Shown: positions 45,289 to 55,082 of the stretch, in pieces
Layout: each line of letters starts with the position of its first letter
Numbering within the stretch: position 1 is the first letter of the stretch
From: Paenibacillus plantarum
GTDB lineage: Bacteria; Bacillota; Bacilli; Paenibacillales; NBRC-103111
Direction of reading: 5' to 3'
NCBI RefSeq assembly: GCF_013141695.1
Contig: NZ_WHNY01000037.1
Span: 1-64,000 of the forward strand
Length of the DNA: 64,000 bases
The notes under the pieces: model-generated
What the model saw: the letters and a program-made list of their open reading frames with translations, nothing else
Databases searched by the model: none
What the model was told of the DNA's origin: nothing
Program-made: the position numbers and the translations under genes

Positions 45289-47007
45289 TTAAGAGTCAAT
45301 TGTATGCTGTGAATTGGCATGTAGAATGGGTAAAGTTGTAGCTGGAATCGTTCTTTCCATAGAGAAAGGTAAAGGAATCACATTATCATGAAGCTCAATG
45401 CCGAGTGCTGCAGCTAGCACTTCCTCAATTGTTTCTGCCGCTACAACTTCAACACCAGGTAAATCAACAAACAAAGCTTGCCAATTTTCTTTTGGAATAA
45501 TAACACGGGTAGCTCCTGCTTGGAATGCCGCCTCTACTTTGGCCACAACACCGCCAACAGGCTTCACTTTCCCATGTATGCTCATTTCTCCTGTCATGGC
45601 TAATTTGTTATCTACAGGTATTTTATGTATGGCTGAGGCGATCGCTGTAGCCATCGAAATACCTGCGGATGGTCCATCAATCGGCACCCCGCCAGGGAAA
45701 TTAATATGCAAATCATAATCCGACGTATTAAAACCTAGCTTACGAAGAACAGTTAATACATTTTCTACAGAGCCTCTCGCCATGCTTTTACGACGAATGG
45801 TTCGAGAGCCCCCGCCCATTTCTTCTTCATCAACAACACCTGTTATATTGAATTTCCCTGTACCTGCAACCGCAATTGGAATCGCCGTAACTTCAATCTC
45901 CAATAAGGTGCCCAAATTAGGTCCATAGACAGCTAAGCCATTTACGAAGCCTATTTGTGGCTGAGCAGGTACTTTGCGCTCCGGTCTAGGCGGAATTTGT
46001 GAAGAATTCACGACCCATTCAATATCAGCTGCTGTGATCGAATCCCGCTTATCGGTTAGAGCAATCCCCGCGGCTAATTGAATGACATTGACTGCCTCGC
46101 GGCCATTCGTTGCATATTTCGTTACAACTTCAATGGCGTCTTCACATTTTTTGAAACCAATTTTATCAAGCGCTTTTCTTGCAATTTCTCCTACCTCACC
46201 AGGCAAAAGTGGCCGGAAGAAAATTTCCAAACAACGTGAACGGATGGCAGGAGGAATTTCACTCGGCGTGCGGGTTGTTGCCCCAACCAAACGAAAATCT
46301 GCCGGTAGCCCGTTTTGAAATATATCATGAATATAGCCTGGAATATTCGCATCCTCAGAGCTGTAATAGGCACTCTCTAAGAATACTTTACGATCTTCAA
46401 GCACCTTTAATAATTTGTTCATTTGCGTCGCGTGCAATTCACCAATTTCGTCAATGAACAAAATTCCCCCATGCGCCTTCGTTACAGCACCCGGTTTTGG
46501 TTGTGGTATTCCAGCAACACCCATCGCCCCTGCTCCTTGATAGATGGGGTCATGTACGGATCCAATCAGTGGATCAGCAATACCACGCTCGTCAAAGCGA
46601 GCCGTTGTAGCATCTATCTCTGTAAACTTGGAGTCAGGTCGAAAAGGAGACTCTTGATTTTTCTTCGCTTCTTCTAATATGACGCGTGCTGCAGCCGTTT
46701 TTCCAACGCCGGGAGGACCGTAAATAAGCACATGCTGAGGATTTGGGCCGCATAGTGCCGCTTTCAGTGCCTTCAACCCTTCGATTTGGCCAACAATATC
46801 CTGCACAGAAGAAGGTCTCGTTTTCTCAGACAGAGGTTTGGTTAGAGAAATGGATCTCAATTTGCGCAATTTCTCCAGTTCTTTCCTAGACTCTCTATCC
46901 ACTGCAGACTTGTTCGTCTGTTGATTTCGCAGCAAATTCCAGAAATACAACCCGATTACAACTGCAAAAAACACTTGAATGACCATTAGAATGATACTTA
47001 AACTCAT
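45289..47007 (-). CDS. lonB: LonB, membrane-anchored ATP-dependent protease
   Basis: Lon-related protease, in B. subtilis made in the forespore under sigma-F. From ATG 47007 (GGAGG 8 nt upstream) it is 572 aa. An N-terminal membrane helix (about 5-22, ILMVIQVFFAVVIGLYFW) precedes an AAA+ module with Walker [18 protein letters not shown], Walker B GGILFIDEIGELH, and a Lon protease domain with the catalytic Ser in PIDGPSAGISMATAIA and Lys in GGVVAKVEAAFQAGA. It lacks the long Lon N-domain. Just upstream of lonA. Confidence 0.95.
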   Translation of the reverse strand: MSLSIILMVIQVFFAVVIGLYFWNLLRNQQTNKSAVDRESRKELEKLRKLRSISLTKPLSEKTRPSSVQDIVGQIEGLKALKAALCGPNPQHVLIYGPPGVGKTAAARVILEEAKKNQESPFRPDSKFTEIDATTARFDERGIADPLIGSVHDPIYQGAGAMGVAGIPQPKPGAVTKAHGGILFIDEIGELHATQMNKLLKVLEDRKVFLESAYYSSEDANIPGYIHDIFQNGLPADFRLVGATTRTPSEIPPAIRSRCLEIFFRPLLPGEVGEIARKALDKIGFKKCEDAIEVVTKYATNGREAVNVIQLAAGIALTDKRDSITAADIEWVVNSSQIPPRPERKVPAQPQIGFVNGLAVYGPNLGTLLEIEVTAIPIAVAGTGKFNITGVVDEEEMGGGSRTIRRKSMARGSVENVLTVLRKLGFNTSDYDLHINFPGGVPIDGPSAGISMATAIASAIHKIPVDNKLAMTGEMSIHGKVKPVGGVVAKVEAAFQAGATRVIIPKENWQALFVDLPGVEVVAAETIEEVLAAALGIELHDNVIPLPFSMERTIPATTLPILHANSQHTIDS

Positions 47008-47117
47008 GTGTTGAACCTCCTTAAACACGTCATCTTCGATTAGGTACGTTGTCTGTCTAGCCTAACTGTCTTTGCTAATTTCCATTATTCCCGTGTAAAA
47101 GAAGGTTAATCCAATCC

Positions 47118-47882
47118 ATGCAAACTTTTGCATCACGTATGATAGTCTCCTCGCGGAAGAAGGATAAGGGTAGTTATTCTTGTAAAAGGATGTGGCGGGA
47201 TTTGAAGAAATACTTGTTGATTATTCTACTTGCGCTATTTCTTTGCGTGCCTAATTCACAGTTAGCTTCGGCTTCTCGTTCTGATCCCCTTCTTCCTACC
47301 GCGGACATCATTCTCGACGTAGGACATGGTGGAATCGACAGCGGGACCATGGTTGGCAAATATGAAGAAAAAGATATGAATCTAGCTATCGCCAAGAAAA
47401 CATATAAGTCACTTGTTAAAAGAGGGTATCGCGTCATTATAAACCGTACCGAGGACTATGCATTGAGTGATGACAATACATGGTCTTACGGAAGCAGACA
47501 TCGCAAAGATCTCGCTCAGCGATCTGGCCTAGCCAATACCATTAAACCGAGCATGATGCTTAGTTTGCATATCAATTGGTCCAAAAAATCGAACACACGC
47601 GGACCGCTCGTCATTTATCAAAATCAATCTGACAGCATTCTGTTAGCAAGCCTCTTACAAGATGCTTTGAATCAAGTTTATGGGACGGAAGAGCTTCCTG
47701 TTCTTGGTAAAAAGTATCATGTACTTAAGTACTCTAAATGCCCTTCCGTCATTGTTGAACTTGGTTTTTTGTCTAATAAATCGGATCGGAAACTCCTTAA
47801 TGACAGTCATCATCAAGCCAAGCTTGCCAAAGCCATTACACTTGCTGTCGAACAATATTTCACCATGACACATCCGAAATAG
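47118..47882 (+). CDS. CwlD-like N-acetylmuramoyl-L-alanine amidase
   Basis: Amidase_3 zinc hydrolase of 254 aa. Residues about 31-53 form a signal or anchor segment (YLLIILLALFLCVP, cut after ASA possible). The domain has LDVGHGGIDSG (His70), Glu in KYEEKDMNLAIA, LSLHINWSKKS and IVELGFLSNKSD. YGSRHRKDLAQR resembles CwlD, which with PdaA makes muramic-delta-lactam in spore cortex. A deacetylase-like gene sits convergently downstream. The start is unclear: ATG 47118 has AAGG 12 nt upstream, ATG 47190 has an AAGG directly against it. CwlD orthology is likely but not proven. Confidence 0.83.
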   Translation: MQTFASRMIVSSRKKDKGSYSCKRMWRDLKKYLLIILLALFLCVPNSQLASASRSDPLLPTADIILDVGHGGIDSGTMVGKYEEKDMNLAIAKKTYKSLVKRGYRVIINRTEDYALSDDNTWSYGSRHRKDLAQRSGLANTIKPSMMLSLHINWSKKSNTRGPLVIYQNQSDSILLASLLQDALNQVYGTEELPVLGKKYHVLKYSKCPSVIVELGFLSNKSDRKLLNDSHHQAKLAKAITLAVEQYFTMTHPK

Positions 47883-47883
47883 T

Positions 47884-48687
47884 CTACTTAACCATTTGTG
47901 AAATAGGAACAAAGGTTGCTTCCTTTTGAATACTTGGAATAGCTTCATTGATGACATGAGCGGTCTTCTTCCCAGGAGGCCCTACATGGCCAATAGCAAT
48001 CACTTCATCCTTGTCATGCATTAATTTTCTAAGCTTAACCATTTGCTTATTAATATGAGTGTACGTATACAGATCATCAAAAAATAACTGATTATCCGCA
48101 TGCGGCACGCCACGTGAATCTGCAATCTTGCCAATCAAACTCTTTGGTGTGGTCCGACTGTCCAGTAAGATTAGATTTCGTTCTTTGCAAATCTCGATAA
48201 GGATCTTCATGACTCTTTCGTCCGCGGTCGCTTTTGAACCCATATGATTATTAATACCTATGGCATAAGGAACATCGTCGATCGCCGCAACGATTCTTTT
48301 ATGAATTTCTTCGCTGGACAAGTCCGTTGTAATTGCGCCTGGACCTAACCAACTCTTCTTCCCTCTTACAGGTTCCATTGGAAGGTGCAGAATGACCTCT
48401 AGTCCTCTGTCATGAGCTAACTGTGCATCTTGCTTCGTTGAGGGCAAGAAGGGCATTACAGCCACTGTAAATGGAATGGGCAGCTTCAGCATTTCCGCTG
48501 TCCCTTCCATGTTGTTGCCAAAGTCGTCAATAACGATGGCTACTTTCTTTGTAATCGCTCCAGTTGGTTGTTGCGGTATGAAATTGGGCTCTGCCTGTGT
48601 GAATCCTGGATTCGCAATTAATACAGCACCTGTGATTAGAGTAAGCGCTACCTGTCGATATATTGCAAATGCTGGAAATATCTTCAT
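47884..48687 (-). CDS. Divergent polysaccharide deacetylase family protein (YibQ/DUF610 type)
   Basis: Exported protein of 267 aa with a signal peptide (about 1-33, ending TQA) from ATG 48687, supported by GGAGG 8 nt upstream. The NodB-like fold (about 50-265) shows KKVAIVIDDFGNNM with the metal Asp pair, HLPMEPVRGKKSW, GINNHMGSKATADE with conserved His residues, and LDSRTTPKS. Known members are thought to act on wall polysaccharide; activity is untested here. Convergent with the CwlD-like gene, stops 1 bp apart. Confidence 0.88.
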   Translation of the reverse strand: MKIFPAFAIYRQVALTLITGAVLIANPGFTQAEPNFIPQQPTGAITKKVAIVIDDFGNNMEGTAEMLKLPIPFTVAVMPFLPSTKQDAQLAHDRGLEVILHLPMEPVRGKKSWLGPGAITTDLSSEEIHKRIVAAIDDVPYAIGINNHMGSKATADERVMKILIEICKERNLILLDSRTTPKSLIGKIADSRGVPHADNQLFFDDLYTYTHINKQMVKLRKLMHDKDEVIAIGHVGPPGKKTAHVINEAIPSIQKEATFVPISQMVK

Positions 48688-48839
48688 CCTCTTCTCCTCC
48701 TTAAAGTTTCCTTCAGAAAAACTGGCTTCATAAAGCATTAGCTTTTGTTTCAAAGAGACTTCGTACAATTGAGCATGCTTTCCAGTTTTACTCATTATGC
48801 TTCACTTCCTTGGCAAATATGCGCTTAGACATGGGTATA

Positions 48840-48884
48840 CAAAAAAACCGTTAAAGACTCATCGTTGAGTGCTTTAACGGTTGT
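48840..48884 (-). terminator. Intrinsic terminator after ispG
   Basis: The minus strand has AACCGTTAAAGCACTCA, ACG, TGAGTCTTTAACGGTT and seven T. Very strong stem of about 16 bp with one mismatch. Confidence 0.9.
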
Positions 48885-48904
48885 TATTTCGTTCAATTAT
48901 CTAC

Positions 48905-50005
48905 TTAGTGCTGCTTGCGCCCAGGAATAACCCCAGTCTGTTCGTAGGAAGCCACAATAATATCAATTTCTTTTTTCAATTCAGCAAGCAGTTCCGCCTC
49001 AGGCACCTTACGAATCATTTCTCCGTAACGGAACAGCATACCTTCTCCACGAGCCCCCGCAATACCAATATCCGCTTCTCTCGCTTCACCAGGCCCGTTT
49101 ACGGCACAACCCAGTACCGAAACCTTAATCGGCACTTTGATCTTGGCAATATACTCTTCCACTTCATTAGCGATCGAGAACAAGTCAATATCCAGACGAC
49201 CACAAGTCGGACAAGAAACCAAAGTAGCGGCGTTCGTAATTAATCCGAATGTCTTAAGCAGTTCTCTGGCAACTTTAATTTCTTCAACAGGGTCTGCACT
49301 CAAAGAAATACGAAGTGTGTTACCGATCCCCATATTAAGCAAAGTGCCAATCCCCGCGGCGCTTTTCACAGCACCTGTAAAGAGAGTTCCTGCCTCTGTA
49401 ATACCAAGATGAAGTGGATAATTAAACGCCTTCGCAGCCTGGGAATACGCCGCAATGGCCATAGGGACATCAGAGGCCTTCAAGGATACGATGATATCAT
49501 GGAAATCGAGTTCTTCCAAAATGTTGATATGGAACAAGGCGCTTTCTACCATCGCTTCAGGCGTTGGATAGCCGTACTTTTCAAGAAGATGATTCTCAAG
49601 GGAGCCCGCATTAACGCCGATACGAATCGGGATGCCACGCTCTTTACATGCCTTTACAACCGCCTCAACCTTCTCACGGCGACCGATATTACCTGGATTA
49701 ATGCGGACTTTGTCAATGCCGTTCTCAATCGCTGCAAGAGCCAAACGATGATCAAAGTGAATATCCGAGACCAACGGAATATGAATTTGTTTCTTAATTT
49801 CCTTGATAGCTTCAGCAGCTTCCTTATTGTTGACCGTCACACGCACAAGCTGACAACCTGCTTCTTCTAAGCGAAGAATCTCTGCAACTGTCGCTTTGAC
49901 ATCAGCGGTTTTGGTAGTACACATGCTTTGCATGATTACTTCGTTACTGCCACCGATCGTTAAATCACCTACCCGAACGGCTCTGGTATCTCGTCTATGG
50001 AACAT
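48905..50005 (-). CDS. ispG: 4-hydroxy-3-methylbut-2-enyl diphosphate synthase IspG
   Basis: Fe-S enzyme of the MEP isoprenoid pathway. From ATG 50005 (GGGGAGAG 8 nt upstream) it is 366 aa and opens [20 protein letters not shown]. The TIM-barrel part is followed by a cluster domain with Cys ligands in [13 protein letters not shown] and [14 protein letters not shown]. Two or three more in-frame starts lie upstream within 42 nt, so the N-terminus is not certain. Downstream of the clpX-clpP region. Confidence 0.95.
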   Translation of the reverse strand: MFHRRDTRAVRVGDLTIGGSNEVIMQSMCTTKTADVKATVAEILRLEEAGCQLVRVTVNNKEAAEAIKEIKKQIHIPLVSDIHFDHRLALAAIENGIDKVRINPGNIGRREKVEAVVKACKERGIPIRIGVNAGSLENHLLEKYGYPTPEAMVESALFHINILEELDFHDIIVSLKASDVPMAIAAYSQAAKAFNYPLHLGITEAGTLFTGAVKSAAGIGTLLNMGIGNTLRISLSADPVEEIKVARELLKTFGLITNAATLVSCPTCGRLDIDLFSIANEVEEYIAKIKVPIKVSVLGCAVNGPGEAREADIGIAGARGEGMLFRYGEMIRKVPEAELLAELKKEIDIIVASYEQTGVIPGRKQH

Positions 50006-50102
50006 TTTGGTTTCTCTCCCCATGACACCAAACATCCTCCGCTCCAATTCCCAGAAATGGAAATCGGATTGGAGGCTGTGTGTTCATTTATAAAATTATA
50101 GG

Positions 50103-51371
50103 TTAAGCACTTTCTTCCTTCTTCTTACCAGATGGCTGCACGCCTTCTTTGGTCGTCAGAACAGGCGTAATCTTGTTTTGAACCGTTTCTTTGGAAACGA
50201 CACAAGAAGATACATCCGTTCTTGAAGGAACCTCAAACATCACATCAAGCATAATGCTTTCAATGATGGCTCTAAGACCACGAGCACCCGTGTTCCGTTT
50301 AATCGCTTCTTTGGCAATCGCATCAAGTGCTTCTGCATCAAATTCAAGCGAAACGTTATCCATCTCAAGCATCTTCTGGTATTGTTTCACAAGCGCGTTC
50401 TTGGGCTCGGAAAGAATACGCACAAGCGCTGCTTCATCTAGCGGCTCTAGCGTTGAAATAACCGGTAAACGGCCTACGAACTCCGGAATTAACCCGAATC
50501 TCAATAGATCCTCAGGAAGGACCATGGATAGGTATTCACCTGGTTTCAAGTCAACTTTCATACCATCGGTGCTAAAGCCAATGACTTTTTTCCCGATTCT
50601 GCGTTTGATAATTTGCTCTAAACCATCAAAAGCTCCACCACAAATAAAGAGAATATTCGTCGTGTCGATTTGAATGAATTCTTGATGCGGATGCTTACGT
50701 CCACCTTGTGGAGGTACGGAAGCTACTGTGCCTTCAAGAATTTTGAGAAGAGCTTGTTGTACACCTTCACCGGAAACATCGCGTGTAATGGATGGGTTCT
50801 CGGATTTACGTGCAACTTTATCAATCTCATCGATATAGATAATGCCGCGCTCTGCTTTTTCAACATCGTAATCAGCCGCTTGGATCAGTTTAAGCAAGAT
50901 GTTCTCGACATCTTCCCCTACATAACCAGCTTCTGTCAACGAAGTTGCATCAGCAATGGCAAATGGCACATTCAAAATTTTCGCAAGTGTTTGCGCAAGA
51001 AGTGTTTTACCACTACCTGTTGGCCCTAGAAGGACGATATTACTTTTTTGAAGCTCAACATCTTCAAGCTTGTTCTGGGAGTTGATCCGTTTGTAATGGT
51101 TATACACGGCAACAGCCAAGGATTTCTTCGCTTGTTCTTGACCAATAACGTATTGATCCAAGATATTACGGATTTCCTTTGGTTTCGGAACATCTTTCAG
51201 ATCTAGCTCTTCTTCATGCCCTAATTCTTCTTCCACAATCTCCGTACAAAGCTCTATACATTCATCACAAATGTAAACTCCCGGTCCGGCAACAAGTTTA
51301 CGAACTTGGTCCTGGGATTTTCCACAAAAGGAACATTTGAGTTGGCCTTTTTCATCGTTAAATTTAAACAT
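50103..51371 (-). CDS. clpX: ATP-dependent Clp protease ATP-binding subunit ClpX
   Basis: AAA+ unfoldase that feeds ClpP. The 422-aa protein has the N-terminal zinc finger (CSFCGKSQ, about 14-17, and ICDECIELC, about 33-37), Walker [18 protein letters not shown], Walker [15 protein letters not shown], the pore loop GYVGEDVE, and the IGF loop [16 protein letters not shown] lies before ATG. It follows clpP by 12 bp; in B. subtilis clpP is elsewhere. Confidence 0.97.
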   Translation of the reverse strand: MFKFNDEKGQLKCSFCGKSQDQVRKLVAGPGVYICDECIELCTEIVEEELGHEEELDLKDVPKPKEIRNILDQYVIGQEQAKKSLAVAVYNHYKRINSQNKLEDVELQKSNIVLLGPTGSGKTLLAQTLAKILNVPFAIADATSLTEAGYVGEDVENILLKLIQAADYDVEKAERGIIYIDEIDKVARKSENPSITRDVSGEGVQQALLKILEGTVASVPPQGGRKHPHQEFIQIDTTNILFICGGAFDGLEQIIKRRIGKKVIGFSTDGMKVDLKPGEYLSMVLPEDLLRFGLIPEFVGRLPVISTLEPLDEAALVRILSEPKNALVKQYQKMLEMDNVSLEFDAEALDAIAKEAIKRNTGARGLRAIIESIMLDVMFEVPSRTDVSSCVVSKETVQNKITPVLTTKEGVQPSGKKKEESA

Positions 51372-51383
51372 GGGATCACTCCT

Positions 51384-51974
51384 TTATTTCAAGTCGTTTC
51401 GAGTGATAACCTCGTCGATTAACCCGTATGCCTTCGCTTCTTCAGCGCTCATAAAGTTATCTCGGTCGGTGTCTCTTTCGATCTTTTCAAGCGGCTGTCC
51501 CGTTCGGTCCACGTAAATCTGGTTGAGTTTATTCTTGGTCTTGATAATCCAATCCGCGTGGATTTTGATATCGGTTGCTTGACCTCTAACACCGCCGAGC
51601 GGTTGGTGAATCATTACTTCTGCATTCGGCAGCGCGTATCGCTTACCTTTGGCTCCTGCTGTCAAAAGCAAAGAACCCATACTTGCGGCCATACCTACAC
51701 AAATCGTAGATACATCCGGTTTAATAAACTGCATGGTATCGAAGATACCCATTCCAGCCGTAACAGACCCACCAGGTGAGTTGATATATAAGTGAATATC
51801 TTTTTCAGGGTCCTGGGCGGATAAAAAGAGCAGCTGGGCAATGACCAAATTAGCCACATCGTCATCAATAGCGGTCCCGATGAAGATTATGCGGTCCTTA
51901 AGTAAACGCGAGTAGATATCGTAGGAACGTTCCCCACGAGCCTCTTGTTCTACAACCATAGGAATAAGACTCAT
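51384..51974 (-). CDS. clpP: ATP-dependent Clp protease proteolytic subunit ClpP
   Basis: Serine peptidase forming the tetradecamer. ATG at 51974 (AAGGAG 8 nt upstream) gives 196 aa opening [20 protein letters not shown]. The catalytic Ser98 is in [12 protein letters not shown], His123 in VMIHQPLGG, and Asp in [13 protein letters not shown]. An earlier in-frame ATG would add 10 residues and is not supported. No CtsR operator (GGTCAAA repeat) is visible upstream. It forms an operon with clpX behind tig. Confidence 0.96.
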   Translation of the reverse strand: MSLIPMVVEQEARGERSYDIYSRLLKDRIIFIGTAIDDDVANLVIAQLLFLSAQDPEKDIHLYINSPGGSVTAGMGIFDTMQFIKPDVSTICVGMAASMGSLLLTAGAKGKRYALPNAEVMIHQPLGGVRGQATDIKIHADWIIKTKNKLNQIYVDRTGQPLEKIERDTDRDNFMSAEEAKAYGLIDEVITRNDLK

Positions 51975-52124
51975 TGTACCAACTCCTTTTGCGGCAAGCG
52001 CCATGTTCTCTCACTTGAGATTCAATTACAGTTTAACACGATTGAACAACAATGTCATTTTTCTGAAATTAGCTATGTAGGCGGGTAATACGTATGTACT
52101 AAGGCGTTTAGACGTAAATTAGGG

Positions 52125-52160
52125 TAAAAGAAAGGCACGTTGCTTGCGTACGTGCCTTTA
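52125..52160 (-). terminator. Intrinsic terminator after tig
   Basis: The minus strand has AAAGGCACGTACGC, AAGC, AACGTGCCTTT and CTTTT. Nearly perfect stem. Confidence 0.8.
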
Positions 52161-52170
52161 CTTACCTTAT

Positions 52171-53472
52171 TTACACGGCTGCGGAAACATGCTTGCTATT
52201 TTGAAGCAAGAAATCAACCGTTTTTCTGATAACTAGATCGTTGCTAAGACCTTCAAGAGATCCGTTGGAAGCAAACAGCTCACGAAGTTCAGCTGTTGAT
52301 TTTTGGTAAGACGGTGCATATTTCTCAAGTTCCGCGTCAACTTCTTCGTCGGAAACTGTGATGTTTTCTGCAGCTGCGACAGCTTCAAGAACAAGGTTGT
52401 TACGAACACGCTTCTCAGCATCTTCTTTCATTTGTTCTTTCAATGCGCTCTCGTTTTGACCGGAGAACTGGTAGTAGATCTCAAGCGTCATGCCTTGGGA
52501 GCGAAGACGTCTTTCGAATTCTTTTACCATGATATCAAGCTCAGCTTCAACCATCGAACCTGGAATTTCAACCTCTGCGTTAGCAGCGGCTTTCTCAACA
52601 ACTGCAGTTTCAAGTGCAGCCTCGGAATCTTTCTCTTTGCGCTCTTGCATACGTTTTTGAAGTTCTTCTTTGTACTCAACAAGCGTATCGAACTCACTTA
52701 CGTCTTTAGCGAACTCATCATCAAGCTCAGGCAGGTTTTTGCGTTTGATATCGTGAAGTTTCACTTTAAACACAGCTGCTTTGCCTTTCAGATCTTCGGA
52801 ATGATAGTTTTCAGGGAAGCTAACGTTAACTTCTTTCTCTTCGTCCTTACCAAGACCAACAAGTTGCTCTTCGAATCCTGGGATGAATGAGTTGGATCCA
52901 AGCTCAAGGGAATACTTCTCCGCTTTACCGCCTTCGAATGCCACTTCATCAACGAATCCTTCGAAATCAATGATCACGACATCGCCGTTAGCAGCTTGTC
53001 CTTCTTCAAGAACAACCAATTCAGCATGACGTTGTTGCAAACGTGCAAGCTCTTCATTCAATTCTTCTTCAGACACAGAAGCGTTAACCGCTTCTACTTC
53101 GATACCTTTGTAGTCGCCAAGCGCTACTTCAGGCTTAACTGTTACTTTAGCTTTGAATTTCAAGACTTGACCTTTACCAAATTGCTCAACATCTACTTCT
53201 GGACGATCGACAGGCTCGATTTTAACCTCTTCAATCGCTTCAACGTAAACTTCTGGCAAAATGATATCTAGTGCATCTTGATACAAGCTTTCAACACCGA
53301 ATTTAGCTTCAAAGATTGAACGTGGCACTTTCCCTTTACGGAATCCTGGAACATTCACTTTCGCTGATACCTTTTTAAATGCTTTATCCAAAGCATCTGC
53401 TACACGTTCTGCCCCAACTTCAACTTCAAGAACGCCAACGTTCTTCTCTATTTTTTCCCAACTTGCTTTCAT
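52171..53472 (-). CDS. tig: Trigger factor
   Basis: Ribosome-bound chaperone with peptidyl-prolyl isomerase activity. ATG at 53472 (GGAGGGGAAGG upstream) gives 433 aa opening MKASWEKIEKNVGVLEVEV. The N-domain has VPGFRKGKVPRSIFEAKFG (ribosome-binding loop), the FKBP-like domain (about 150-245) GDVVIIDFEGFVDEV, and the long C-terminal helical arms. It stands directly ahead of clpP-clpX. Confidence 0.97.
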   Translation of the reverse strand: MKASWEKIEKNVGVLEVEVGAERVADALDKAFKKVSAKVNVPGFRKGKVPRSIFEAKFGVESLYQDALDIILPEVYVEAIEEVKIEPVDRPEVDVEQFGKGQVLKFKAKVTVKPEVALGDYKGIEVEAVNASVSEEELNEELARLQQRHAELVVLEEGQAANGDVVIIDFEGFVDEVAFEGGKAEKYSLELGSNSFIPGFEEQLVGLGKDEEKEVNVSFPENYHSEDLKGKAAVFKVKLHDIKRKNLPELDDEFAKDVSEFDTLVEYKEELQKRMQERKEKDSEAALETAVVEKAAANAEVEIPGSMVEAELDIMVKEFERRLRSQGMTLEIYYQFSGQNESALKEQMKEDAEKRVRNNLVLEAVAAAENITVSDEEVDAELEKYAPSYQKSTAELRELFASNGSLEGLSNDLVIRKTVDFLLQNSKHVSAAV

Positions 53473-53541
53473 TTTATGCCTTCCCCTCCAAAAATGTACC
53501 ATGACATATATTTTTCACGTTAAGCTCATTATAACCATTCT

Positions 53542-53569
53542 ATTATACCATATAACATTTTCATTTCAA
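53542..53569 (-). promoter_or_regulatory. Sigma-A-type promoter of tig
   Basis: TTGAAA, a 16-nt spacer and TATAAT on the minus strand between the ysoA-like gene and tig, with the start codon about 70 bp downstream. Confidence 0.75.
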
Positions 53570-53582
53570 GCGAGCTTTGTTC

Positions 53583-54548
53583 TTAGCCAGGATCCGGGCT
53601 AAATTGCTTTACAAAAGCAGTTAGCACGTTGTGCGCGCGCTTCCACTGCAGCGTCATCGCATCCACGATTCCATAAGTTTCTAACAGCTCTTCTCGATCA
53701 ACCGTACCAAACAATTTGTCTTGCAAAATCGCATGCAGCGCTGAGGCCCATACATCTACCGCGCTTTCTTCTGCCCTTAGCAGCTCCGTGTAAATCGAGG
53801 TGCCATAGGCATAGGCAAGAAACTCCTGCCAAGTCTGAGTCGCAAAGTAAACAAAGTCAGGTTGGCTTATTTCACTAATGTCCCCGACTCTGCGAATCAT
53901 ATCACGAATCCGCAATGGAAAATCCTCCGCTGTAAGCGGCGTCTCATCGATTTCGACGAGAACTGTTCGGCCATTCTTCGGAAACTCAATTAAGCCGTGC
54001 TCTCCCATTTGCTTAAGCGTCTGTAACGCTTTGAATTGAAGATGAGGATGTCTAGGCCTTTCGCAAAGCCATGTCTTCACAAATTCGCTCACATCAGATT
54101 GCTCAATAAAAGCAAGCTGCTCCAATGCGCTTACTTGTTCCTCTAGTGAACCTTCTTGCAGCATGTTTTGAAGCTTCATCACAAAAGCACCATCATCCGA
54201 AGCTGATTTCTCATGGATATACTGGCGCAATAGGGCAGACTCTTCCTCCGAATCCTCTTCTACTGTCACGGATGACGAGAACATCGTTTCCGGAAACATG
54301 GTGAGCAGCCAGTGCCGCAGGGCTTCCCATTGATCAGACTTATTCGCATCGACATTAGGAAATTGCAGCAAAAAAGTAAGTATCTCCAGTGCTTCTTTAT
54401 ACTGCTCGGAGCGTAACAACTTCATTAGCTCGTCTTCATAGAACTGTTCTGTTTTAGGAAAAAGGATGACATTGTTGGGCGTAGGATCTGATATAGGGAT
54501 CACCTCTGTTCGTGTGTCTCGCTTGTGCCAGTTTACTCCATCATTCAA
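53583..54548 (-). CDS. YsoA-like helical repeat protein
   Basis: Protein of 321 aa with no signal or membrane segment. It is acidic and mostly helical; the stretch EDELMKLLRSEQYKEALEIL (about 38-57) resembles a tetratricopeptide helix pair, and a HEAT-like part follows at about 130-190. In B. subtilis the gene before tig is ysoA, which encodes a TPR protein, so this is the positional equivalent. Begins at TTG; no strong ribosome site is visible and a GTG at residue 16 is possible. Function unknown. Confidence 0.7.
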   Translation of the reverse strand: MNDGVNWHKRDTRTEVIPISDPTPNNVILFPKTEQFYEDELMKLLRSEQYKEALEILTFLLQFPNVDANKSDQWEALRHWLLTMFPETMFSSSVTVEEDSEEESALLRQYIHEKSASDDGAFVMKLQNMLQEGSLEEQVSALEQLAFIEQSDVSEFVKTWLCERPRHPHLQFKALQTLKQMGEHGLIEFPKNGRTVLVEIDETPLTAEDFPLRIRDMIRRVGDISEISQPDFVYFATQTWQEFLAYAYGTSIYTELLRAEESAVDVWASALHAILQDKLFGTVDREELLETYGIVDAMTLQWKRAHNVLTAFVKQFSPDPG

Positions 54549-54576
54549 ATGAATGCAAAAATATTTAAAAATGATG

Positions 54577-54605
54577 TTGACTCACATTTTACGTTGTGAT
54601 ATATT
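54577..54605 (+). promoter_or_regulatory. Promoter of tRNA-Arg
   Basis: TTGACT, a 17-nt spacer and TATATT, with the tRNA starting about 50 bp downstream. Confidence 0.75.
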
Positions 54606-54656
54606 AACTCTTGCTTCGCCAAACGGATCTCGTCCAGGCGGTAAGAAGTGTCATAG

Positions 54657-54730
54657 GTCTCAGTAGCTCAGCTGGATAGAGCACACGCCTTCTAAGCGTG
54701 CGGTCGGGGGTTCGAATCCCTCCTGGGACG
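54657..54730 (+). tRNA. tRNA-Arg (anticodon UCU)
   Basis: Complete 74-nt cloverleaf. Acceptor GTCTCAG pairs with CTGGGAC, the D arm has GCTCAGCTGGATAGAGC, the anticodon stem CACGC/GCGTG flanks CTTCTAA with TCT (reads AGA/AGG), and the T arm is GGGGGTTCGAATCCCTC. The discriminator base is G and no CCA is encoded. A promoter and a terminator flank it, so it is a single-gene transcript. Confidence 0.97.
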
Positions 54731-54746
54731 TAAATTTCAAAACAAA

Positions 54747-54775
54747 AGACCGCGCAATTGCGCGGTCTTTGTTTG
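54747..54775 (+). terminator. Intrinsic terminator of tRNA-Arg
   Basis: AAGACCGCGC, AATT and GCGCGGTCTT, followed by TGTTTG. Perfect 10-bp stem. Between here and 55082 I see no convincing gene. Confidence 0.85.
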
Positions 54776-55082
54776 TTATAGACTTATTGATACAATTTCT
54801 AACATCGGTATTAACCTTCGATTCTTTTAACAAGATGTAATCCTCATCATTTCGTTTATGTTGCTGAATCCACATTGTTGCTTCCACATCACTTGGCCAA
54901 GCTCTGTCCCCCAAATTAGATATTCCTTATGGAATTTTATCTCCTAGGGCTGTGAGGAATATGTTGTAATTCCGCCGCAAATTTTGTCGAATATCCACGT
55001 TTTTTAGGCTAGAATATGATATAGCACATGTTAACAACTCAGAATTAGCTAAGTTACTTATAAACTTAGAGGAGAGAACCGG

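Noticed and set aside
52005..52125. Possible CtsR operator before clpP-clpX
   Set aside because: No pair of GGTCAAA-type heptads could be found in the upstream interval on either strand.
54660..54914. Minus-strand ORF ending in EGFEPPTARLEG
   Set aside because: That peptide is the usual artefact of translating the antisense of a tRNA. The full ORF is not accepted as a gene; only its upstream part is mentioned as a possible remnant.
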